Shown here one piece after another: positions 18,656-27,305 of a DNA stretch of 64,000 bases. Source of the stretch: JANQPX01 sp050633905 (GTDB lineage: Bacteria; Pseudomonadota; Alphaproteobacteria; Geminicoccales; Geminicoccaceae); contig JBOEHJ010000082.1 in the NCBI GenBank assembly GCA_050633905.1, positions 1 to 64,000 on the forward strand, read 5' to 3'. Below the pieces are notes generated by a model that was not told the DNA's origin, did no database searches, and saw only the letters and a list, made by a program, of their open reading frames with translations. A program made the translations under genes and the position numbers. How positions within the stretch are numbered: position 1 is the stretch's first letter; each line of letters starts with the position of its first letter.

Positions 18656-20125
18656 CTATTCCAATACGAAACCGATCGGGCCGGTTAGACGTTGTCCCTC
18701 AGGCCCCAGCGGCCCACCTCGACCGCGTTGCAGGCGGGCATGATGCAATCGACCCTCCAGAATGCGCTCTATATCATTCGGAGCCTGGTAGCCGTCGATC
18801 GGCGATGCCAGAACCGGTTCTGAAACGGGCTTGACCAGATAAGGCGTCACCATAATCACAAGCTCGGTCTCGCTGGTCTGAAAACGCTGTGATCTGAATA
18901 ACGTACCTAGGACTGGAAGGTCTCCTAGCCCTGGAAATCTACTGACTGTGTTTTGCACATCATTTGACAGGAGTCCTCCGATCGCAAAACTTTGACCGCT
19001 TCCGAGTTCAACCGTCGTCTCAGCACGCCGGGTTGCCAGAGCAGGGATGGTCAGTCCACCAATAGTAATGGCACCATTTTCAGACAACTCACTTACTTCG
19101 GGGCGCACACGAAGGCTGATTCGATGTTCGCTCAAGACAGTTGGCGTAAAGGCCAAGCTGATACCGAATTCTTTGAACTCGATCTCAATCTCATTATCAT
19201 CGCTGGCCACGGGAATGGGAAATTCACCACCAGCCAAGAAACTCGCCGTTTCTCCGGATAGTGCCGTGAGGTTGGGCTCAGCTAAGACCGTGACTAAACC
19301 CTCTTCCGCAAGCGCATCGATTGCTGTGTTGACGGAAGCGCTACCAGAGTTAAAGCTACCAAAACCGATACCTGGTGCATTACCACCCGCATTGGCCGGC
19401 GCCCGAAAAACATTGCCACCAGTCGCCCCAAGCAAATCACGGCCGCTGGCAAAACCAAAACTGAAGTTACCCGTATTGAACAGATTTTCCCAATTGAAGC
19501 CGAATTCCTTAATGACTTCACGGGAGACTTCGGCAACGCGCACTCTTAGATGGACCTGCGTCGGCGAACCAACCCTTGTTCTGTTCAACAAGCTCTCGTC
19601 TTCACCCAGAAAGCGGCTGGCGAGATCTCTCAGTTCTTGGGCTTGTCTCGGACTACCGACTTTGCCATCCAACACGATGCTGCCATCCACCGAGCTTGCC
19701 GAAACGTCGCCGTCGGGAAGTAAGCGGGTAATGGCATCCTGTAACCCCTTCATGTTATGTTTGACTTGCACCGCCGATCGCAACAACAGCTGATCACTCT
19801 CATCAACAGCAAAGAGAGAAGTTGACCCTGCTTTGCGGCCAAAAAGATAAATGATGGATGGCGACTGCGCCTGAACATCTGCGATCTCAGGATCGGCGAC
19901 AAAGACAGTCGCTGCAGGGCGGGGCAATCTGATGACCTGCCCCTTACCGACCTCAATATCAACCTGATCGGCGACATCTATTGTTTCAGTACGAACTTCC
20001 TGAGCTGAGGCTGGCGTAGCCGAGAGAACAGTCATGAACGCGAATGCAGCTATCAGAAATGGTAACCAAGCGTTATGCTTTGCCTCTGTTTCAAAATACG
20101 GAGGTGTCGAAATGCGGTACATCAA
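18656..20125 (-). CDS. cpaC: Flp pilus outer-membrane secretin CpaC/RcpA
   Basis: This secretin of 489 residues has a signal peptide ending at ~41 (ATPASA). An N-terminal domain ('GKGQVIRLPRPAATVFVADP') and a BON-like segment ('SVDGSIVLDGKVGSPRQAQE') precede the secretin core ('VHLRVRVAEVSREVIKEFGF', 'LAEPNLTALSGETASFLAGG', 'RRAETTVELGSGQSFAIGGL', 'LPVLGTLFRS', 'ELVIMVTPYLVKPV'). It forms the outer-membrane pore for the pilus. The ATG overlaps the cpaB stop by four bases. A family-typical C-terminal tail follows the VTPYLV motif. Confidence 0.95.
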   Translation of the reverse strand: MMYRISTPPYFETEAKHNAWLPFLIAAFAFMTVLSATPASAQEVRTETIDVADQVDIEVGKGQVIRLPRPAATVFVADPEIADVQAQSPSIIYLFGRKAGSTSLFAVDESDQLLLRSAVQVKHNMKGLQDAITRLLPDGDVSASSVDGSIVLDGKVGSPRQAQELRDLASRFLGEDESLLNRTRVGSPTQVHLRVRVAEVSREVIKEFGFNWENLFNTGNFSFGFASGRDLLGATGGNVFRAPANAGGNAPGIGFGSFNSGSASVNTAIDALAEEGLVTVLAEPNLTALSGETASFLAGGEFPIPVASDDNEIEIEFKEFGISLAFTPTVLSEHRISLRVRPEVSELSENGAITIGGLTIPALATRRAETTVELGSGQSFAIGGLLSNDVQNTVSRFPGLGDLPVLGTLFRSQRFQTSETELVIMVTPYLVKPVSEPVLASPIDGYQAPNDIERILEGRLHHARLQRGRGGPLGPEGQRLTGPIGFVLE

Positions 20126-20988
20126 TTCGATCCTTCAACCTTAACGTTTTCAGTATTGCTGCCGCGCAGCACGAGTAGACGAGAGCTGGGCAAATTGCCC
20201 GAACGGAGAACAGTGGAAACATCTTTGTCCCAAGTCGGTGTTTCTTCATAATCGCTGGCAGCGACAGCCGGCTCGCTTTCGTCCACCGCCAGGCTTCGCA
20301 AGCTCAGCGAGAGTTTGCCGAGCTCGGTGACCAGGGCAACGCCTTCAGCTTGACGCGGCGTGACTTCAAGAGTTGCTGTCCTTGCTTTTTCGTGGTTCTT
20401 GCCGTCGGCTGCATTGTCACTAGTCTCAACACCCATGGCGATAATTCTGATGTCGGAAAGAACGGTTTCACTGACACGTCTTGCCAGGTCGCCATCAGCG
20501 CTCTCGAGCGTCTGTGTAAGGATTAGATCGACGCGATCACCAGGAAAGATGAGACCAGAATTGCCCGATGTCGCATTGATGGGGACGGATACGGCGCGTT
20601 TACCTGGCGTCAGGACTGCTGCGAGAAATCCTCGATCACCGGGCTTGACGACAGTAGCCTTGGTAATCGGTTGGCCGGGGGCCAGTCCCCTCCGCACGAC
20701 TGCACCGACGATCGAATTCTTATCGGCATCGCCCTTCACCAAATAATTGTCAGGGATATCATCATTGGGCCAAGACTGCCATCGGACATTTTCTAGTTTG
20801 ATAAACCGTCCTGCAGGGAGATTCACCTCAGCTACTAGAACTTCATTGAAATCTTCTTCAGCTGGTTGAGGAGCTGCGATGACCGTGACCGGACGCTGAT
20901 TGTTGGCGACCCAGCTTCGGGCATAGAGAGCAGTAACACCAGCAACAACTAGAGCGAGTAATAGAACAATGATTCGACGCGGACCCAT
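20122..20988 (-). CDS. cpaB: Flp pilus assembly protein CpaB/RcpC
   Basis: The 288-residue product has an N-terminal membrane helix (~5-24) and a SAF-type domain ('VLVAEVNLPAGRFIKLENVR', 'GAVVRRGLAPGQPITKATVV'). The RcpC C-terminal domain follows ('VLTPGKRAVSVPINATSGNS', 'FPGDRVDLILTQTL', 'VTPRQAEGVALVTELGKLSL'). It is a periplasmic partner of the CpaC secretin. The start lies 10 bp after the cpaA stop, with a GAGGAGGC-type Shine-Dalgarno overlapping that gap. Confidence 0.94.
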   Translation of the reverse strand: MGPRRIIVLLLALVVAGVTALYARSWVANNQRPVTVIAAPQPAEEDFNEVLVAEVNLPAGRFIKLENVRWQSWPNDDIPDNYLVKGDADKNSIVGAVVRRGLAPGQPITKATVVKPGDRGFLAAVLTPGKRAVSVPINATSGNSGLIFPGDRVDLILTQTLESADGDLARRVSETVLSDIRIIAMGVETSDNAADGKNHEKARTATLEVTPRQAEGVALVTELGKLSLSLRSLAVDESEPAVAASDYEETPTWDKDVSTVLRSGNLPSSRLLVLRGSNTENVKVEGSN

Positions 20989-20998
20989 TGGGGCCTCC

Positions 20999-21556
20999 TC
21001 AAAGAATTAGTAGAGCATGAATGACGGTAAGGCCGCCGGCTGCGATCGCGACACCGTAAGGCAGTGATCCAGCAGACGGGTTGCTTTCGGATTTGGATCC
21101 ATCTCCACCCATCTGACCGGCCGGCAGGGCCAATCCCAAACGGTCAGCCATCAGCAGAGTGAGATATTGCCAGGAGCCGCCGATCAAAGGATGGTTCACA
21201 AGGTGCCTGAACAACAGGATGCCAAGAGACATCAAGCCGCCGGCAAGCCCTGTTGTCAGGATAAACAAGGCGATGAAATCGGGACCTGCCCAAAGGGCTA
21301 ATCCCGATATCAGTTTGACGTCGCCCCCTCCCATCAAGTTGAAGGCAAAAAGGGTAAAGCCGATGACAAACGTGATCCCGACAACCGTGAAAACGCCAAA
21401 CCAGTCGACGGGGTGGGATGCGATGATAGCATAGGGAATGAAGAGGGCTGCGACCGCTGCGGTTAGCCAGTTGGGGAGGCGACGGCTCCGGATGTCAATC
21501 GCAGCACCGATCAACAGGAGTGAAGCCAGAATAGCTAAGCAAATGGTAGCCATCAC
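20999..21556 (-). CDS. cpaA: Prepilin peptidase CpaA/TadV
   Basis: This membrane aspartyl protease (A24 family, 185 residues) cleaves Flp prepilins before the hydrophobic helix. The two catalytic Asp are visible in 'LIGAAIDIRSRRLPNWLTAA' (first Asp ~22) and 'FNLMGGGDVKLISGLALWAG' (GGGD). Multiple hydrophobic segments span most of the protein. It is the short form without the N-methyltransferase domain, as in all tad loci. It follows the two pilin genes and leads the cpaB-F series. Confidence 0.93.
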   Translation of the reverse strand: MMATICLAILASLLLIGAAIDIRSRRLPNWLTAAVAALFIPYAIIASHPVDWFGVFTVVGITFVIGFTLFAFNLMGGGDVKLISGLALWAGPDFIALFILTTGLAGGLMSLGILLFRHLVNHPLIGGSWQYLTLLMADRLGLALPAGQMGGDGSKSESNPSAGSLPYGVAIAAGGLTVIHALLIL

Positions 21557-21623
21557 CGATATGGCCTCAATGATGAGTCACAAAGCACCTTAAAGGATAG
21601 CCGTAGTGGCTTTCCATGCCCGG

Positions 21624-21848
21624 TCACGACAACGCCTCGTCAAAGGCTGAGTTTAACGTTGGCAAGGGCAAATCAATCAGATTGCTTCTTAGCTGAACGA
21701 GAGCGACGATCACCACGACGACGACGAACGCAGCGATCAGCCCATATTCAAGCGCAACGGACCCATCTTCTCTTGAGCGGATGTTGCACATGGCATCTGA
21801 ACGTTTAAAGAAGCGCATCAACAATGATTGGAACCCCGGGATCGACAA
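21624..21848 (-). CDS. Flp-type pilin, second copy
   Basis: This small pilin has the processing motif 'EDGSVALEYGLIAAFVVVV': Gly at the cleavage site, Glu at +5 and Tyr at +6, followed by a hydrophobic helix. The C-terminal part is short and not glycine-rich. The start is uncertain: a TTG at 21848 or the ATG at 21818, the latter giving a leader (MRFFKRSDAM) closer to other Flp pilins. It lies between the first pilin gene and cpaA. It could be a minor pilin. Confidence 0.8.
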   Translation of the reverse strand: MSIPGFQSLLMRFFKRSDAMCNIRSREDGSVALEYGLIAAFVVVVVIVALVQLRSNLIDLPLPTLNSAFDEALS

Positions 21849-21959
21849 GCTTTTTCCGAATCCCGAGCGCAGTAGCGCTGGTTCGGAAGGACAACAGAGC
21901 CTGGCACCGGCGAGCTCGCTAACCCACCGATGCCAGAGCCTCAGCTTAGAATGCCGTCG

Positions 21960-22181
21960 TCAACCGCCGTCACCACCGCCGCCGTCACCACCGCCGCCAT
22001 CACCACCGCCGGCACCAGCATCACCCAAGCTGCCAGAGACGGTCGTGAAGGTGGCGACCAGATTGTCGCCCAGGGTGCCGAGAATGCCGATGATAGCAAC
22101 GGAGACGAGGGCTGCGATCAAGCCGTATTCGATGGCGGTAGCGCCATCGTCGTTTTTCAGAAAGTCGTGGATAGTCCTCAT
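21960..22181 (-). CDS. flp: Major Flp pilin with Gly/Asp-rich tail
   Basis: The 73-residue product begins MRTIHDFLKN with GAGGAAC upstream. It has the canonical Flp site 'DDGATAIEYGLIAALVSVAI' (cleavage after Gly, Glu +5, Tyr +6). After the helix, the last ~20 residues are GAGGGDGGGG-like repeats encoded by an imperfect 15-bp tandem repeat (about 21963-22012). It is the first gene of the operon and is preceded by more than 500 bp without genes, which should hold the main promoter. It is processed by CpaA and assembled by CpaF/TadBC. Confidence 0.9.
   Translation of the reverse strand: MRTIHDFLKNDDGATAIEYGLIAALVSVAIIGILGTLGDNLVATFTTVSGSLGDAGAGGGDGGGGDGGGGDGG
21963..22012 (-). repeat. 15-bp tandem repeat coding the pilin tail
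   Basis: About three imperfect units of a 15-bp sequence (plus strand ccgccgtcaccaccg) encode Gly-Gly-Gly-Gly-Asp. Copy number could change by slippage and alter the length of the exposed pilin tail. Confidence 0.65.
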
Positions 22182-22700
22182 GAAACGTTCCTCTATTCAT
22201 ATGAACATGGTTTGAAAAGAATGGCGTAATTCTGTTAATAAAGAGTGTACTTCTCCCACTTCTTGATATCGGCCCGTCATTTCTCTGGACGTCTTGGGCC
22301 CGTGGCAGCAAGCGAGGCTGGATGGGTGCAAGAAAATTGGATCGCGCAAGTAGTAAAGGACGAAGCAGAATGCAGGTAAGGGAGAAGCTTTGCGGGAAAA
22401 GGTTACCCGAAGGGGCGCTGTTTGCCTTCTACTTTGCCTAGCTGCAGTTATAATATGATGAAATGGCTCGATAATTTTTTGAATGGGCCCTAATAGACTG
22501 CGGGAAAAGTCTCGGGCATCTGGCCACAGTCCCATGTCTGCATGCGGTCGTTGGCAAAACGGCCTCATATTCACCGATATAGAGCCGTTTCACCGCCTCA
22601 GCAGACGAAATTGGACCTCGTGTCAGCCATAGTAATTCTTTGTAGGCAGCCTGCTGAGTTCAGCGATAGGATTTGCTGCCCGTCTAGTAAACGATGTCAT
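22182..22700. other. Spacer upstream of the pilus operon
   Basis: No coding sequence or RNA family is recognised in these 519 bp. The region lies upstream of flp and downstream of the LarA-like gene's 3' end, and presumably carries the pilus operon promoter. No promoter boxes are assigned with confidence. Confidence 0.4.
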
Positions 22701-24008
22701 TCAAGGACATCGTGTGATCAAGGCACCTTCCACGGTAAAGTCCAGAGGTTTCGGATCCGACAGGATCTCGACATCGCTGCGTCCTTCGATGTCTTTTGCA
22801 AGGGCTGGTGAGATCAAGATTTTATGAAGGTGAAGCGTTGATCGAATCTGGCAAAACCGCACTTGCTCGAAATCTGCCTGCCAAGAGGTCGCGACCATCG
22901 CCCGCAACATGGTCAAGTCATCGGGCATCACAGCGGGGATCCGAGCACCTTCCGTGCCTGTTGCTGTGATCGAATTCATGTACATCGGCAGGAGATCAAT
23001 GCCGTTCACGACCTGGCATGTCGTGTAGTCGGCATTTCCCAAGCCAATGGCATTGCCATCGGATTCCTCGCTCACGCCCAGGATTGCTAGTTTGGTGACC
23101 CTTGGCTTATCAGGATCCGGTATCGTTCGGATACCGACCCGACCTACAACAGCAGGGTCCATGCCCGAACCAGAGATATCCTTGCCAATCTTTTCAACGA
23201 TGAGGCCATCGATCTGATCGAATGGCAATCGTGCTAACAATGACTTTGCACGCTTTAGTAATCGTTCGTCGACCTTCTCAAATTCCTCAGGCTCAGCACC
23301 CTCGATCGCAATGAGTTGCTTGTCGGCATTCTCGACTAAGGCAATGCCGAAAGCGACGGGTGACTGGTCGAGCGCGATACGTGCAAGGGCGGGCAAGACT
23401 TCGGTATAGCCACGCGGACCAATCCGATGAACGTTTTGTGCTCCGGCCTGTTTACCAAGCCCAACGGCGACTAACTTCGTGAGACCACTCTCCACCGGTC
23501 GGTCAAAGCTGGTATGGGATTTTACCCGATTGATGCAGATGACGGCATCTGCCTCAGCTGCGTACTTATCGAAATGACAGGCAATGCCCTGCATAGTCGA
23601 GCCATAGTCGACCGTCTCCATGGTGGCGTGAATTGGTGCGCCGGTGCTGGCTTCGGTAATGCCAAGATGGGCTAGCATCGCCTCTTGTCCCTCGGCAGTA
23701 GCGCCACCATGGCTGCCCATCGCCGGTACAATGAAAGGGGTAAATGCTCTGTGCTTGAGATGGGCAACGGTCGCCGCGACGACCTTTTGAATACCGGCAA
23801 TGCCACGGCTACCAACCGCGATCGCGACAGACGCACCGTCAGGTAGAGCGCCAAGCCGAGTCGACTTGGCAAGGACACCATCGACCGCAACCTCGACATC
23901 GGTGATGGCGTCACTCCTGGGATGATGCAATTTGGCGATCTGCATCATGGGAAGCGGCATATCGGCAAGATGTGGCAGGTCGACTTTTGGGAATGTCGGG
24001 CTCAACAT
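22701..24008 (-). CDS. LarA-like (DUF2088) protein, possible nickel-pincer isomerase family
   Basis: The 435-residue product is related to the N-terminal domain family of lactate racemase LarA. Signature segments are 'AVAVGSRGI' (as IAVGSRGIAG), 'VPAMGSHGGATAEGQ', 'ICINRVKSHTSFDRPVESGL', 'KLVAVGLGKQAGAQNVH' and 'RVTKLAILGVSEESDGNAIG'. His and Lys residues of the kind that coordinate the nickel-pincer cofactor lie in the GSHGG and VKSHT motifs. The substrate is unknown. It sits beside the ureide genes on the same strand as allA and uraD, 146 bp from allA, which hints at, but does not prove, a link to purine or hydroxyacid metabolism. Confidence 0.75.
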   Translation of the reverse strand: MLSPTFPKVDLPHLADMPLPMMQIAKLHHPRSDAITDVEVAVDGVLAKSTRLGALPDGASVAIAVGSRGIAGIQKVVAATVAHLKHRAFTPFIVPAMGSHGGATAEGQEAMLAHLGITEASTGAPIHATMETVDYGSTMQGIACHFDKYAAEADAVICINRVKSHTSFDRPVESGLTKLVAVGLGKQAGAQNVHRIGPRGYTEVLPALARIALDQSPVAFGIALVENADKQLIAIEGAEPEEFEKVDERLLKRAKSLLARLPFDQIDGLIVEKIGKDISGSGMDPAVVGRVGIRTIPDPDKPRVTKLAILGVSEESDGNAIGLGNADYTTCQVVNGIDLLPMYMNSITATGTEGARIPAVMPDDLTMLRAMVATSWQADFEQVRFCQIRSTLHLHKILISPALAKDIEGRSDVEILSDPKPLDFTVEGALITRCP

Positions 24009-24154
24009 GACAGTGATCTCCCCTGATCTTATGGTCAGCCTATCGATACTATCGCTGGTTCCTCATCAAAATTCGAGCCTCTTCCCAAGCCAAGCGGCAA
24101 TCGCTCGGAGCCCATGTTGACAGTTGCCGCTCGATTCGCATTCATTTAACGACA

Positions 24155-24645
24155 TTATTCGTCAACAAGGATAGAGAATGGCCTTGGCAGTCGGTGAATT
24201 TCAAGATTCGCGCCTATCCCAATCCGATCGACGACCGCAAACAAAACGGATTCGCTGAGTGACGTCAGGACGCCAAGCCAGATGCCTCGATGATAATTGA
24301 CGCCCTGACCCGGACAGGTGATGAAAGCGAACGGCCGGGGCAACCATGTTCACCGGGTGCTACCACCATCAGGAGGGGATGCTGGCTAAGAGGCCGAAGA
24401 GTCTGCGAGCCCTTAGGGCGACGCTCCAAGAATTCTAACCGATGGAGGAGGGGCCGAGGTTTGACCTTGATTAGGCTAATGCCTGCTCTGCCATTGGTAA
24501 ATTCAAGCTGGACAAGGTCATGCCATCGGCCACAGGTTCCCTCATTGTTGACCTGATCGGGATCGCCATCAGCTTCGAGAACCTCGCCAAAACCAGCGAA
24601 CGCATCCGCCGTCAGTGGCTCCGCAAGCAAGTCGAGGTCACACAT
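24155..24645 (-). pseudogene. allA: Ureidoglycolate lyase AllA, frameshifted
   Basis: The N-terminal part (24645 down to ~24335) reads 'AEPLTADAFAGFGEVLEADG', 'RWHDLVQLEF', 'LHRLEFLERRPKGSQTLRPL' and 'LLMVVAPGEHG'. The conserved C-terminus continues in another frame: 'RPFAFITCPGQGVNYHRGIW', 'LFAVVDRIGIGANLE', ending at 24155. The switch falls at a short run of G/C (about 24331-24347) and needs one inserted or deleted base. Both halves match ureidoglycolate lyase, which splits ureidoglycolate into glyoxylate and urea. The start overlaps the uraD 3' end by eight bases. A sequencing error is as likely as a true mutation, since the remainder looks well conserved. Confidence 0.85.
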
Positions 24646-25174
24646 AGGGCAGTATGTCCCTCAGGCGCAAAAAAGCGATCCGCTCGACCTGGCGGCAAGC
24701 CTCCCCGAACTCGGTTTCGTGATCATGACCGACCCGCTGATGAAAGGCCCTTAAGATGCTGGCCTTGTCGTGGTCGCGAACGGCGATGATGAATGGAAAG
24801 CCATGTTTCTTCGTGTAGGTTTCGTTCAATTCGCTAAAAGTCTCCCGCTCACCATCGGTAAGGAGGTCAAGGCCTACATTCGCCTGTTCGGCGGTCGAAT
24901 CAGGTGTTAGTCGTCCGGCTCTCGCAAGCTTGCCGGCAAGATCGGGATGCGCCTTCAGGACAGTCAGTCTTTCTCGATCACTGGCCCTTCGGAACATGGT
25001 GACCAGGACTTGATGTAAGGAGACAGCGTCATCGCATGGTTTGTTGTATTTTTGAGAAAAGGCTCGATCTGCAATCCATGGCGAGTGCTCGAACACGCCG
25101 CCGAATATCTTGATGAAGATCGGTCGGCTCATCATGCCTGGTCTTAGAGGCGGATATCGTATGACCTTGCTCAT
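24638..25174 (-). CDS. uraD: OHCU decarboxylase UraD
   Basis: 2-oxo-4-hydroxy-4-carboxy-5-ureidoimidazoline decarboxylase is the third step of urate to (S)-allantoin. Family motifs are 'FGGVFEHSPWIADRAF', 'RERLTVLKAHPDLAGKLA' with the catalytic His76, 'LTPDSTAEQANVGLD', 'LNETYTKKHGFPFIIAVRDH' and 'EVERIA.LRL' (as QVERIAFLRLRDI). The length of 178 residues is typical for the stand-alone enzyme. The start at 25174 has a GAGAG sequence just upstream, and Met14/15 are alternatives. It is coupled to allA downstream and divergent from the HIU hydrolase gene. Confidence 0.95.
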   Translation of the reverse strand: MSKVIRYPPLRPGMMSRPIFIKIFGGVFEHSPWIADRAFSQKYNKPCDDAVSLHQVLVTMFRRASDRERLTVLKAHPDLAGKLARAGRLTPDSTAEQANVGLDLLTDGERETFSELNETYTKKHGFPFIIAVRDHDKASILRAFHQRVGHDHETEFGEACRQVERIAFLRLRDILPYV

Positions 25175-25304
25175 CTCTCGTTTCTACACCAGAATCATCA
25201 ACATGTTTCTTTGACCTTTCTTTCCTGAAGGGCCTTTGCCCGCGAGCATGATGGTATCGGCATGCTCAGAGGGCAACATCGTTCGACAATCAGGAGAATC
25301 GACT

Positions 25305-25673
25305 TTGGCTGGCTGTCTCACCACCCATGTCCTCGACACTAGCCGGGGGCGTCCAGCTGCAGGGCTTTTGATCGAGCTGTTTCGTATTGATGGTGACCGA
25401 CGAACCAAGCCCAACACGAAAACAACCAATGAAGACGGTCGGACCGATGCACCCATTCTGCCGGAAGATGCTTTCGAGACGGGCAGTTACGAGCTTTTGT
25501 TCCACGCCGGTGCTTATCTAGATATGATCGGTCAGGCTGTTGAAACATCGCGTTTCCTCGATTTTGTCCCCATCCGCTTCGGCATGTCGGAACAAACCCA
25601 CTATCACGTCCCTATGCTCCTTTCTCCTTTCGGTTTTTCAACTTATCGTGATTTTTGTTCTTTAACTCATTGA
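25305..25673 (+). CDS. 5-hydroxyisourate hydrolase, abnormal C-terminus
   Basis: This transthyretin-related protein hydrolyses 5-hydroxyisourate, the product of urate oxidase, to OHCU. The N-terminal signature is 'LTTHVLDTSRGRPAAG' (His8), and there is a C-terminal 'THYHVPMLLSPFGFSTYR'. The family normally ends in the catalytic tetrapeptide Tyr-Arg-Gly-Ser. Here the protein reads YRDFCSLTH, so Gly-Ser is lost and five residues are added. The frame is open upstream to 25236, but TTG 25305 has AGGAGA seven bases before it and reproduces the family N-terminus. The sequence turns AT-rich exactly at the altered end. Confidence 0.88.
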   Translation: MAGCLTTHVLDTSRGRPAAGLLIELFRIDGDRRTKPNTKTTNEDGRTDAPILPEDAFETGSYELLFHAGAYLDMIGQAVETSRFLDFVPIRFGMSEQTHYHVPMLLSPFGFSTYRDFCSLTH

Positions 25674-25927
25674 ACTTAATGTTGATTCTGAATCAGGGGA
25701 CCACAGGCAATATGCATTGATCCCTCACCAAAGTCGCTGATATGCGGAGAAGTTTGAACATGCGAACAAACATCCCAGGGCTCTCCAAGTAGGACATTGT
25801 TCGCTGACTTCAGAGAGAAATCTGGAGCTGCCTTCCATCATTCGGTAATGCAGGACGGTTAACAAATTCTTTATGGTCACGGTTGCCGGCACTGACTTAT
25901 GGTCCGGTAAAGTTGGAGTTGGGCGAC

Positions 25928-27166
25928 ATGTACGATCTCGCGGCGTTTTGGCATTGGATAGATTTCGGTGTCCGCTGGGTCCATGTGATCACAGGCGTTG
26001 CCTGGATCGGATCGTCTTTCTACTTCATCGCCCTCGACCTTGGCCTGAAAAAAGCTGCCCATGCTCCGAAAGGCGTCACCGGGGAGGCGTGGCAGGTTCA
26101 TGGCGGCGGCTTCTATCACATCCAGAAATACAGTATTGCGCCTGAAACCATGCCCGAGCACCTCACCTGGTTTAAGTGGGAGGCCTACAGTACATGGCTC
26201 TCAGGGGCTGCTCTCCTGATGATCGTCTATTGGGCTGGTGCCGAGTTTTTTCTGATTGATGCGAACAAGCTTGATCTTGCGACCTGGCAAGCCATCCTGA
26301 TCTCTGCGGCATCCTTGACGCTCGGTTGGTTGCTCTATGATCAACTTTGCAAAAGTCAGCTCGGCCACAGCCCGATCACGCTGATGCTCCTCCTTTTCGT
26401 CCTTCTGGTGGTGATGGCTTGGGGCTTTGATCAGGTTTTCACCGGCCGTGCGGCTCTTCTTCATCTTGGCGCCTTCACCGCCACCATCATGTCCGCCAAT
26501 GTTTTCTTTACGATTATCCCTAACCAAAAGATCGTGGTCGCTGACCTCAAAGCGGGCCGCATTCCTGATCCCGATTATGGCCGAATCGCCAAGCTCCGCT
26601 CCACCCACAACAATTACCTGACCCTTCCGGTCCTATTCCTGATGCTCTCCAATCACTACCCGCTCGCCTTTGCAAGTGAGTACAACTGGATCATCGCGAG
26701 CCTGGTCTTCTTAATGGGCGTCACCATCCGTCTTTGGTTCAACCAGCGCCATGCCGGGGCTGGCAGTCCAACCTGGACCTGGGCGGCTACGGCGTTGTTG
26801 TTCATCGTCATCATGGGTCTGTCCACGGCACCGATGTTTGCAGAAGACGAACGTGACAACGCAGAACGCCCCTTAACGGCAACCGAACAACGTCTGGCTG
26901 ACGCCGCCAGCTTCGAGGACATCGAAATCATCGTTCAAGGCCGCTGCGCCATGTGCCACGCGCGCGAGCCAAGTTGGGATGGCCTCCTTTGGCCCCCAAA
27001 AGGTGTGGTCCTCGAAACCCAAAGCGACATTGCCAAAGCCGCCCGCCAAATTTACCTCCAGGCCGCCCTCACCAACGCCATGCCGCCAAGCAATCTAACC
27101 TTGATGGAAGACGAGGAGCGGCAAACCCTAAAACGTTGGTATACTGAGGTATCAGGCGGCTCTTAG
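25928..27166 (+). CDS. puuD: Membrane-bound urate oxidase PuuD with C-terminal cytochrome c domain
   Basis: This integral-membrane urate hydroxylase converts urate to 5-hydroxyisourate and passes electrons to its own cytochrome c domain. It has about 412 residues, with eight or so hydrophobic segments in the first ~300 residues ('WVHVITGVAWIGSSFYFIAL', 'HGGGFYHIQKY', 'WFKWEAYSTWLSG', 'IPNQKIVVADLKAGR', 'RSTHNNYLTLPVLFLMLSNH'). The haem-c motif CAMCH is at 340-344 and the distal Met in 'LTNAMPPSN'. The frame is open to 25883, but ATG 25928 follows a GGAG at nine bases and fits the family start. With the HIU hydrolase gene it forms the plus-strand arm of the urate cluster. Confidence 0.94.
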   Translation: MYDLAAFWHWIDFGVRWVHVITGVAWIGSSFYFIALDLGLKKAAHAPKGVTGEAWQVHGGGFYHIQKYSIAPETMPEHLTWFKWEAYSTWLSGAALLMIVYWAGAEFFLIDANKLDLATWQAILISAASLTLGWLLYDQLCKSQLGHSPITLMLLLFVLLVVMAWGFDQVFTGRAALLHLGAFTATIMSANVFFTIIPNQKIVVADLKAGRIPDPDYGRIAKLRSTHNNYLTLPVLFLMLSNHYPLAFASEYNWIIASLVFLMGVTIRLWFNQRHAGAGSPTWTWAATALLFIVIMGLSTAPMFAEDERDNAERPLTATEQRLADAASFEDIEIIVQGRCAMCHAREPSWDGLLWPPKGVVLETQSDIAKAARQIYLQAALTNAMPPSNLTLMEDEERQTLKRWYTEVSGGS

Positions 27167-27305
27167 AGATCTTCGAAACGGTATCGAGCGATTGCCATGT
27201 CGGCAGGCGTCGAACAAACGTCCATGAGATGTCCTGCCGCCGAATCTTAAAGCCGGATAATGTTAATAATAGACCTGTAGCGATGTTGGGCCCCAAGTCG
27301 TCCGG

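Noticed and set aside
21963..22012. CRISPR-like array
   Set aside because: The short repeats are contiguous, 15 bp, in frame and code for Gly/Asp; there are no spacers.
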